Origin: Planctomycetota bacterium
GTDB taxonomy: Bacteria > Planctomycetota > Phycisphaerae > UBA1845
Assembly (NCBI GenBank): GCA_022566435.1
Contig: JADFIX010000281.1
Span: forward strand, 732 to 6,102
Direction of reading: 5' to 3'
Length of the DNA stretch: 5,371 bases
A program made the position numbers and the translations under genes. Below are positions 1-5,371 of the stretch, piece by piece. Each line of letters opens with the position of its first letter. The stretch's first letter is position 1. The notes below the pieces were generated by a model. The model was not told the origin of the DNA. It did no database searches and saw only the letters and a program-made list of their open reading frames with translations.

Positions 1-1185
1 CTGCTCGACCGTCAGCCCGTCGCCGAGTTTGCCAAGCGGATTGCGGGCCAGCAACTCGTACTCGTCGGACGCGGCCAGCACGACGACTTCGCCTTCCAGG
101 TCGACGCAGTAGATTTTTCCGTCAATGCAGATCGGCGAGCCAAAGAAGTTGCCGCCGACGCGCTGCCGCCATACCTTTTCGCCAGTGTTGGACTTGATGC
201 AGGTGACGATGCCGTTGTCGGCCCAAAGAAAGACCCGGGCGCCAACCACCAGCGGGGTGGGCACATGCGGCGCCCCGCGGGTTACACGATAGACCTCTTT
301 GACGCCGTCGGCGCTGTCGATGGGACGCACCGCCACGACGTTCTTGTCTCCGCCCGCCGCTCCGCTGCCGCCGAGAATCAGATCGCCGGCCAGCACAGGC
401 GAACCGACCGCCCGTTGCGGGAAGGTTCCGAACACGTCGATCATCCAATTCTGCTTGCCGGTTCGGGGATCGACGCCGACAATTCCCTCGAAACTGTGGG
501 TGAAGATGATCTCCGCCGGGCGGTCCTTGGTTTTGTAGACGCACGGCGTGGAGTAGCAGGCCCGTTTGCCTTCGCGACCGATCTTCCATCGCACTTCGCC
601 GCTCTTACAATCAACGGCCAGCAGGAAGCTGCCTTGCTTGTGATCGTTGCAGACGATGACCATGTCTTCGTAAACGATCGGCGAAGTGGCGCCTCCTTGG
701 CCATGGGTGTACGGCCCTAGGTCGTACTGCCAGACTTGTTTCCCGGAGTGATCCAGGGCGATCAACGTCGACGCCTCGCGCGACTGCCACAGCACAACCA
801 CGCGCTCGGCGTCGACCACCGGCGTGTTGGAGGCGAAACTATTGTTCTTGTGCTTCTTGTACTTGTCGAACGGATACTCGCGCGTCCAGTGGATCGAACC
901 GTCAGCCGTGTTGACGCACATCAAATAGCGTTTGCCGGCGTCGAGATCGGCGCTAGTGATAAAGAGCCGCTGACCCCAGACGACCGGCGAGGAATGCCCG
1001 ATGCCGGGAAGCTCTATCTTCCAATTGGCGTCGCTCGCCTCAAAGCTCACCGGGACCGTCTTGGCGTCGCTGATGCCGGAACCGTTAGGCCCGCGAAATC
1101 GCGTCCATTCCTGACCCGCCGCGGGCGCCGCCGCCATGGAAAGGACGCACGAAGCCAAGCACAACACGCCGATTCCAAAACGCAT
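1..1185 (-). CDS. Secreted PQQ-like beta-propeller repeat protein (3' end outside window)
   Basis: The 395 visible residues form a beta-propeller of the PQQ-binding-like (outer-membrane assembly BamB / quinoprotein dehydrogenase-like) fold. Residues 1-24 are a Sec signal peptide, with Arg2, a hydrophobic core and a small-residue AAPAAG end, followed by mature QEWTRFRGPNGSG. This start is common in planctomycete exported propeller proteins. Blade signatures recur: the G-x-x-x-W strand ends at Trp100, Trp152, Trp200, Trp247 and Trp339, and each is followed by an S/T-P-hydrophobic strand. An LASC lipobox-like string at residues 10-13 exists, but hydrophobic sequence continues past it, so a lipoprotein is less likely. 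I see no catalytic residues of a true alcohol dehydrogenase, so binding or scaffold roles are as likely as enzyme activity. The stop is beyond position 1; probably only a few tens of residues are missing. The start at 1185 is supported by a strong ribosome site, although the frame is open further upstream. The fold is sure, the exact function unknown. Confidence 0.9.
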   Translation of the reverse strand, partial: MRFGIGVLCLASCVLSMAAAPAAGQEWTRFRGPNGSGISDAKTVPVSFEASDANWKIELPGIGHSSPVVWGQRLFITSADLDAGKRYLMCVNTADGSIHWTREYPFDKYKKHKNNSFASNTPVVDAERVVVLWQSREASTLIALDHSGKQVWQYDLGPYTHGQGGATSPIVYEDMVIVCNDHKQGSFLLAVDCKSGEVRWKIGREGKRACYSTPCVYKTKDRPAEIIFTHSFEGIVGVDPRTGKQNWMIDVFGTFPQRAVGSPVLAGDLILGGSGAAGGDKNVVAVRPIDSADGVKEVYRVTRGAPHVPTPLVVGARVFLWADNGIVTCIKSNTGEKVWRQRVGGNFFGSPICIDGKIYCVDLEGEVVVLAASDEYELLARNPLGKLGDGLTVEQ

Positions 1186-1190
1186 GGGAT

Positions 1191-1196
1191 CTCCTT
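1191..1196 (-). promoter_or_regulatory. Shine-Dalgarno of the PQQ-like gene
   Basis: The minus strand reads AAGGAG, five bases before ATG at 1185. This strong site, directly followed by a signal peptide, decides the start of the PQQ-like gene against the in-frame upstream ATG at 1641. Confidence 0.75.
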
Positions 1197-1251
1197 CAGG
1201 CAATAAGACGCAAAGCCGTCCACTCAAGATGCGCAACGCAGCGTTTTTATT

Positions 1252-1641
1252 TGGTCCGCCGCCGGGGCAGTGGACCTGCATCACGTAGCTGAGCGTGGCG
1301 GGATGATGCTCGCGCTGGACCAGGTCCCGCAGTTTGCGGCCGCAGTCGGCGGAGATCGTATCGTCGCTATCCATCCAGAACAGCCACTCGCCGCGGGCGC
1401 GCCGGAGCGACTCGTTGCGGGCCGCCGAAAAGTCGTCGATCCAGGGGAAGTGGGACAGCCTCGCGCCAAACTGCTCCGCCTTCCGCGGCGTGTCGTCTTT
1501 CGAGCCCGTGTCGACGACGACGATCTCGTCGACCCACGGCCGGATGCTCTCCAGACACGGCTCGATCACGCCGACGTTGTCTCGGGCGATCATGCACAAA
1601 GAGAGTCGCGGTCTCGTCGTCACGTCCTGCTCCCGCTTCAT
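1252..1641 (-). pseudogene. Family 2 glycosyltransferase, amino-terminal fragment
   Basis: About 130 residues match the start of a GT-A fold family 2 glycosyltransferase of the kind that moves a sugar from a nucleotide-sugar donor onto cell-surface polymers or proteins. Visible parts, numbered from ATG at 1641, are the first beta strand LSLCMIARDN (13-22), the DEIVVVDTGSKDDT donor loop (38-51), FPWIDDFSAARNESL (65-79) and the metal-binding DSDD after WLFWM (91-94). The homology continues to a strand ending in HCPGGGP and then stops. The expected acceptor half (a V-x-L-F-R type strand and a following His/Glu motif) is absent. The remaining 22 codons before 1185 read as leader DNA of the next gene, yet contain no stop, so the frame fuses into the PQQ-like protein. 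An in-frame TAA at 1666-1668 lies 24 bases upstream of the ATG, and no good ribosome site precedes it. It is probably a non-functional remnant of a deletion. A genuine fusion or an assembly join cannot be excluded. Confidence 0.75.
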
Positions 1642-1665
1642 GGTGGACTCATGCGTGTCTGTGTG

Positions 1666-1815
1666 TTAGCTAGCAGGACGACGCTCTTCTGCCCGGCGGG
1701 CGTCGTAACCGTAGGTGGTCCGCTGGACGCCTGGGTTGACCAGGGCGTGCAGACAGTTCTGCCGAACCGTCTGCGCCACCCGCGTTTTGAACGCCAAGAC
1801 CTCGCACCAATTCAA
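1666..1815 (-). CDS. Possible small ORF or carboxy-terminal gene remnant
   Basis: A frame is open from 1842 down to a TAA at 1666-1668, up to 58 codons. It has no ATG; a TTG at 1815 would give 49 residues. The translation, with segments such as QTVRQNCLHALVNPGVQ and TTYGYDARRAEE, is not low-complexity, and its third positions favour G and C like the neighbouring genes. It ends 24 bases before the ATG of the glycosyltransferase fragment. I do not recognise the family. It could be a short conserved protein, the tail of a gene destroyed when the cassette arrived, or chance. The overlapping 1670-1909 frame, which has an ATG, looks less coding-like. Confidence is low because no start or ribosome site is convincing. 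Confidence 0.28.
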   Translation of the reverse strand: MNWCEVLAFKTRVAQTVRQNCLHALVNPGVQRTTYGYDARRAEERRPAS

Positions 1816-1883
1816 AAACCTCGAACGAAGCCGAAACGCTGGCTAGAGAGGAGATCACCGTTAATTCCTGCGTCGGCGATCTG

Positions 1884-1898
1884 AAAAACTCGTTCGAG
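1884..1898 (-). terminator. Weak intrinsic terminator candidate after the ATPase cassette
   Basis: On the minus strand CTCGAACGAG is directly followed by TTTTT, about 57 bases after the stop of the last cassette gene. The stem is only 3-4 base pairs with a very small loop, so stability is doubtful. The placement and T-run are the main support. Confidence 0.25.
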
Positions 1899-1955
1899 CG
1901 GAAGCCCACATGACGTCACGACCAGCCGACAACTTGGAGTCGCATCAGCGGGGGA

Positions 1956-2702
1956 TCAACGAGCTTCCGCCTCAAGAGGCGTCTGGCTCCGTGGCCGGGC
2001 AAATGAGAATTCATCTCCCAAGAGCTCGATCAACTGGTCGGCAGTGAGGCTCATCAAATCGTAGGTCATTTCGAGCTGTCTGATTCGAAGAGGAAAGCGG
2101 TGAGTCAGGTCGCCGGCACTTGCGATTGATCCCGTAATGCCACGACGCGGACGCCCCTTGCTTTCATCCCAATACAAACGATCGAGCACTTCGAAGATGC
2201 AGGGAATGCGAGTCAGATAAAGCCGCTTCATGATGTCGATCGTGACACTATCGTATGTACTCAACCGTGACTTCAAGAACAAACGATTGTGGAACGGAGC
2301 CAGTTGAAGCACCCTCCATGAGATGAAGAGTAAGTGGCGATAGACATGCCGTACATTGTTTGGCTCAAAGATATAGCGATAGTCATTCTTAACGATCCGT
2401 TTGTCATCCTGAAACGGACACACCGAGTCAAAGAACAGGAGTGTCAACCAAGTCCAAAGGCCAGCGTCTTTCTCAACCTCGGCGGCTAGAAGTGGCTTGA
2501 GAACGGGGTTCAAATACCGTGCCGCATCACCCTTGAGTTTGAACGGCTCGGCAGCGATCTGGATTTCTGGAGTGACAATCTCTGTGAACAGGCGATGTTC
2601 CAGTAGACCAACTGGAACTTCCGTATTGGGGTGTGATCGGCACTTTTCCAGAAACTTTCTGAACTCGTGAATCCCGTCAGAGTTGAATCGACGAAGTTTC
2701 AT
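1956..2702 (-). CDS. DUF6339-like protein, last gene of the ATPase cassette
   Basis: A 248-residue soluble protein, rich in predicted helix, with no signal peptide or membrane span. Parts that look like conserved family blocks are MKLRRFNSDGIHEF at the start, DAGLWTWLTLLFFDSVCP (79-96), an aromatic and basic segment with RYIFEPNNVRHVYRHLL (109-125), and a closing block QLEMTYDLMSLTADQLIELL (209-228) followed by GDEF. From memory this pattern and length match DUF6339, an uncharacterised bacterial family; I cannot run a profile, so the name is tentative. I see no nuclease, methylase or ATPase motif. ATG at 2702 is chosen over the TTG at 2717 because it overlaps the upstream stop as ATGA and has GGAGG seven bases before it. 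Position as third gene behind a GHKL ATPase suggests a partner or accessory subunit, possibly in an anti-phage or restriction-like complex (inference). Confidence 0.8.
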   Translation of the reverse strand: MKLRRFNSDGIHEFRKFLEKCRSHPNTEVPVGLLEHRLFTEIVTPEIQIAAEPFKLKGDAARYLNPVLKPLLAAEVEKDAGLWTWLTLLFFDSVCPFQDDKRIVKNDYRYIFEPNNVRHVYRHLLFISWRVLQLAPFHNRLFLKSRLSTYDSVTIDIMKRLYLTRIPCIFEVLDRLYWDESKGRPRRGITGSIASAGDLTHRFPLRIRQLEMTYDLMSLTADQLIELLGDEFSFARPRSQTPLEAEAR

Positions 2703-3478
2703 ACGGCTTCCTCCCAACCCTGACCGCCTGCAGCCTGAGAGAACTTCTCACGCAATGAATGATCTCGGCAGAATGCAGAAACCACTTCTCCGATCCACTC
2801 TTGTCTCACCTCGTCGTCCTCGTCCTCCGGTGGAGATTCTTGCTCAGGATGCAAACGGTGAGCGAACCGCAACCACAGTGTCGGCCATCGTTCATCATCT
2901 TCGTCCGAATCTCTCTGCTCGTCGAAGGCCCGATATAACACTTCACGGATGATGCTTGGGTAAATGAGCGAGTACAGGGCCGCATCGAACCTAACCCGAT
3001 CAGCCAAATCAGGAATTCGCTCGTTGACCAAGAGGAAGACATCCTCAACTCGAAATTCCAGCCTCCACAGCTCGTCTCCCAGGTCTGCCTTCTCAACCGG
3101 AAGAATTCCCTTTCTCCCCGTTGCTGTCTTTGCTCCCCCCTTCAGTGGTCGAATATGCTCCGCCAAACCCAAGAGGCGTCCAAGTCTCTCGCTTCGATCG
3201 ATTACTTTCAGCGAAAAGAAGACGTTCTCCCCGTGGAGGTCCTGGAGAATTCGCCGTTTTTGCGGAGCCGGTTCGCCTACCGTCCCAAACTCGAACCGAG
3301 AGATCGTATTGGAGCCCGCACAGGTTGCTTCCAGGACAACAGCGGCCTCGGCCGGTGCATCGAACCCAGCGAGGTCGATCGATGCGTTGAAGGATCGTGG
3401 ACTGTCGTCAAACACCTCGATCACGACATGGTCGCGTGCAATTCGACGGCGGCCAGTTGAGTTGATTCGCTTAATCAT
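2699..3478 (-). CDS. Uncharacterised cassette protein between the GHKL ATPase and the DUF6339-like protein
   Basis: 259 residues; I do not recognise the family. The first half is probably beta-rich (residues 17-95), with alternating hydrophobic strands such as HVVIEVF, AAVVLEAT and NVFFSLKVID. It starts MIKRINSTGRRRIARDH, a basic lead that could touch nucleic acid or a partner. The middle holds GRLLGLAEHIRPL (100-112), ILPVEKADLGDELWRLEF (125-142) and a hydrophobic helix pair around FDAALYSLIYPSIIREVLYRAF (164-185). The last third is unusually acidic (RDSDEDDER at 189-197 and PEDEDDE at 217-223) and ends in a short helical tail. There is no signal peptide, membrane span or obvious catalytic motif. 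ATG at 3478 overlaps the stop of the ATPase (ATGA), and its own stop overlaps the next start the same way, so it is very likely translated with both neighbours and may bridge them in a complex. The gene call is firm, the function open. Confidence 0.85.
   Translation of the reverse strand: MIKRINSTGRRRIARDHVVIEVFDDSPRSFNASIDLAGFDAPAEAAVVLEATCAGSNTISRFEFGTVGEPAPQKRRILQDLHGENVFFSLKVIDRSERLGRLLGLAEHIRPLKGGAKTATGRKGILPVEKADLGDELWRLEFRVEDVFLLVNERIPDLADRVRFDAALYSLIYPSIIREVLYRAFDEQRDSDEDDERWPTLWLRFAHRLHPEQESPPEDEDDEVRQEWIGEVVSAFCRDHSLREKFSQAAGGQGWEEAV
2710..2714 (-). promoter_or_regulatory. Shine-Dalgarno for the DUF6339-like gene
   Basis: GGAGG on the minus strand, seven bases before ATG at 2702, embedded in the last codons of the preceding gene (encoding WEEAV). 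It fixes the start at 2702 and shows the third gene can recruit ribosomes itself besides being coupled. Confidence 0.75.
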
Positions 3479-5371
3479 AACTCTTCAGTCTCCCCTTCTT
3501 CGGCACCGTCGACTTCATCGATGCGGACCAATACGTCGCGATGTTCGTCAAATCCTTCAGCACCAAAGGAGAATTTCTTCCCTTGGATCGTGAGAAGAAA
3601 TACGTTTCCCGCCAGCCTCTTCGCTGACACGTTCTTGCCTTCCATGGTAATCGTACCCTGGTGTCCGAAATCGAAGTCAAACGGACTCCATTTCTTCAAG
3701 GGGTTCCCACTGGGGATGTCATACGCCACCGAGACTTTGAGTTGTGCATTTGCTGGTACATCCTCGTCATTCGTCGACACGACTCGGAAACCGCCTTGTC
3801 GCCCATCAAGCCGGTACCACCGCGGTTTCGGCGTAATGGCACCAAAATCAGGACGGCCACTGCCATTTGAATCGGGAGTCCTGGACCGTTCAGGAGCTTG
3901 AGTTTTCTCGATCGAAAAGAAATCGCTGAGAAGTTCAAAGTCCGCCGCATTCTTCGGGGGCGAAAGCACTTCGACCAAGTTGTCGACGATTCGCCGACAG
4001 AACTTCACTCGCCCCTTCCACTTCGTCCAGAAACGATTCGGTCGCTCTTCGGATGTATCCCAGTCTTCGTGTGCCGGCCCCTCTGAGTCCCCGAGTAATG
4101 ATGCCAACGGATTCGGTTCCTCAGTCCCAATTCGGGATTTATCGACGAGTACGAATGCGTGAACTCCTCTCAATCCGGCACGCGAGTTGAGTTTAGTGAT
4201 CGTCATCCCTTCACGGACGTAATAGGTATCGGCTCTCTCGCCATCCGGCTGGCGTTGGAGGAAGACAACCAACTCACCTTCCTCATCAGCCCCTTGGCGT
4301 TTTGGAAGGGCCATTCTAACTTTGACGGGAATCAGTTTTTCGCTTGCGAAATCGTCTCGCAAGCTCGCCAGAGTCGGGGGATCAAATGATTCATCGTTCA
4401 ATTCTGGCAGCTTGGTCTGGCCAAGGAGATGGGTCGCGACAGCACTTTCTTGAACGGCTAGGCAGCGTTTGACAAATTCGATCGGAGGTGAGACGTGCCG
4501 CTTCGTCCTCTTCGGACCATCCCAGACCATCCCACGGCACCACTCCACCAGTGACTCGGAGTCCAAGCGAACCTCACGGATGTCGGGGTCCAGCGTGACC
4601 AGATCAACAACCAGTTCGCCTCTGATGATCGGCAAGAAGAAATGAACGCAGATTGCTTGGAGAAGCCTTCGTCCCTTCAATTCAGAGGCGACGTAAGGAA
4701 CGACAACCGATAAGCCGGGCTCATCCGGCTTTCGTGTCAGTTTCCACTCATTTCGGAAACGTGAGAGTTCGTCCGGATCCTCGATCGGAAGCGGCAAGCC
4801 ATTCGCGTTTTTTCCCGAACACCAGTATCCTTCCGGGTAATACTCCGTTCCCTCATGTTCGTGAATCTTCAAAACGGCCTGCCCCATCAGCAGTTCGCGA
4901 GAATCTTCCTCACGAACGGTGAGCCCAAGCATGCAGCCAACCTGACTGGCGGCACGGTAGACCGTCTTGCCAAGTCCCCAGCGTCCCAGGTCGTCCCCGG
5001 TTTTTCCGCTCCGACCGATGTTCCGCCAAAACCAGAAAAAGTCCTCACGCCCTGGTGATCCCGCAACCGGATCCTTCGCGAGCATTGGATCGCCACCAAG
5101 GCCGGAAGTTCCAAAATCTTCGCAAACGAGAAAACCATCAATTAACTGGGGAACACCATCCGCATCAAATTCAACTTCGCGGTGTGTGAGCGGGGATTCC
5201 AATCGACCGAAGTAATGACCCAAGCGATCCTTGTCAGGGAGTTCATCACGGGAATGCAAGGCGAGACGGAGCCGCACGGGTCCATCCCCGATGGAAGCAT
5301 CCATGGAGTTCTGCAGGATCTCCCGAACAAGTGCGTCCGTCCCAGCGTATTCGCCCTCTTCGGCTTGCTCC
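3475..5371 (-). CDS. GHKL-type (MutL/MORC/Hsp90-like) ATPase, 5' end outside window
   Basis: 631 residues are visible and the frame is open to the right edge. Numbering here is from the internal Met at 5304. The codons just before it complete the N box EILQNSMDA, holding the general-base Glu and the magnesium-binding Asn of GHKL ATPases, so that Met is not the start. The G1 box is EDFGTSGLGG (62-71; Asp63, Gly65, Gly68). The lid region IGRSGK leads into the G2 box GRWGLGKT (107-114; Gly107, Gly110, Gly112, Lys113). A later strand PGLSVVVPYV (196-205) fits the fourth GHKL motif. A transducer-like region follows to about 450, then a Ser/Pro/Asp-rich linker (470-490) and a beta-rich end domain (about 495-600) with YDIPSGNPLKKWSPFDFDF. 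Such ATPases clamp or dimerise on ATP binding. Similar ones occur in restriction and MORC-like conflict operons (Iyer, Abhiman and Aravind), but no nuclease domain is seen here. It leads the three-gene cassette and ends in an ATGA overlap. The ATPase call is sure; the biological role is inferred. Confidence 0.9.
   Translation of the reverse strand, partial: EQAEEGEYAGTDALVREILQNSMDASIGDGPVRLRLALHSRDELPDKDRLGHYFGRLESPLTHREVEFDADGVPQLIDGFLVCEDFGTSGLGGDPMLAKDPVAGSPGREDFFWFWRNIGRSGKTGDDLGRWGLGKTVYRAASQVGCMLGLTVREEDSRELLMGQAVLKIHEHEGTEYYPEGYWCSGKNANGLPLPIEDPDELSRFRNEWKLTRKPDEPGLSVVVPYVASELKGRRLLQAICVHFFLPIIRGELVVDLVTLDPDIREVRLDSESLVEWCRGMVWDGPKRTKRHVSPPIEFVKRCLAVQESAVATHLLGQTKLPELNDESFDPPTLASLRDDFASEKLIPVKVRMALPKRQGADEEGELVVFLQRQPDGERADTYYVREGMTITKLNSRAGLRGVHAFVLVDKSRIGTEEPNPLASLLGDSEGPAHEDWDTSEERPNRFWTKWKGRVKFCRRIVDNLVEVLSPPKNAADFELLSDFFSIEKTQAPERSRTPDSNGSGRPDFGAITPKPRWYRLDGRQGGFRVVSTNDEDVPANAQLKVSVAYDIPSGNPLKKWSPFDFDFGHQGTITMEGKNVSAKRLAGNVFLLTIQGKKFSFGAEGFDEHRDVLVRIDEVDGAEEGETEEL

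Larger units (their letters stand above)
1642..1955. other. Intergenic spacer between the ATPase cassette and the glycosyltransferase fragment
   Basis: These 314 bases carry no gene I can support with confidence. They hold one possible small minus-strand frame (1666-1815) and a weak hairpin with a T-run (1884-1898). The change from GC-rich sequence on the left to the lower-GC cassette on the right happens within or close to this stretch. I see no tRNA, integrase, direct-repeat pair or transposon end. The 8-base inverted pair GCGGAAGC (1898-1905) and GCTTCCGC (1963-1970) is short and widely spaced, so it is not called as an element end. Confidence 0.6.

Noticed and set aside
265..1206. Two plus-strand frames (265-720 and 736-1206)
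   Set aside because: Both are antisense to the PQQ-like propeller, whose repeats and signal peptide are convincing.
1200..1235. TTGAGT / TTATTG promoter-like pair upstream of the PQQ-like gene
   Set aside because: Poor match to a sigma-70 consensus and a 15-base spacer; not enough to call a promoter.
1515..1526. GAC repeat-like run
   Set aside because: It encodes the conserved IVVVD strand of the glycosyltransferase on the minus strand; not a repeat element.
1270..1884. 204-residue plus-strand open frame
   Set aside because: It lies opposite the glycosyltransferase fragment, whose minus-strand translation has clear GT2 motifs; the plus frame is a high-GC shadow.
1911..1918. TGACGTCA palindrome
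   Set aside because: A single 8-base palindrome with no second copy or nearby promoter; expected by chance often enough.
1969..1982. CGCCTCAAGAGGCG hairpin-like palindrome
   Set aside because: It lies inside the last codons of the DUF6339-like gene, has a two-base loop and no T-run, so it is not a terminator.
2964..3593. 209-residue plus-strand open frame
   Set aside because: Ser/Arg-rich shadow of the middle cassette gene, crossing the ATGA junction; no recognisable motif.

Overview
The window has two parts that differ in base composition and in content. Positions 1 to about 1850 are GC-rich (sampled 60-base lines give roughly 65-67% GC) and hold ordinary planctomycete-type genes, all on the minus strand. 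They are a secreted PQQ-like beta-propeller protein with a 'W-x-x-F-R-G-P-N-G' start, the amino-terminal third of a family 2 glycosyltransferase, and a possible small open frame. The propeller type, its signal peptide and the high GC suggest Planctomycetes (Pirellulales-like). This is inference from family knowledge, not a search result.

Positions 1956-5371 are clearly poorer in GC (sampled lines about 42-48%). They hold three tightly coupled minus-strand genes, transcribed from the right edge leftwards. The first is a large GHKL-type (MutL/MORC/Hsp90-like) ATPase whose start lies outside the window. The second is a 259-residue protein of no family I can name. The third is a 248-residue protein resembling the DUF6339 family. 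Both junctions are four-base ATGA stop/start overlaps, so the three products are probably made together. A GHKL ATPase followed by small uncharacterised partners, in foreign-looking sequence, resembles the MutL/MORC-like ATPase operons described in bacterial restriction and anti-phage loci. No nuclease, helicase or methylase is visible here, so any effector would lie beyond the right edge. The defence role is a hypothesis.

Between the parts lies about 310 bases (1642-1955) with no confident gene, one weak terminator candidate and one possible 49-58 residue frame. At the left, the glycosyltransferase loses its homology after about 130 residues, and its frame runs without a stop through the leader of the PQQ-like gene into that gene. 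This looks like a deletion scar that could mislead automatic gene calling. A strong Shine-Dalgarno places the true PQQ-like start at 1185.
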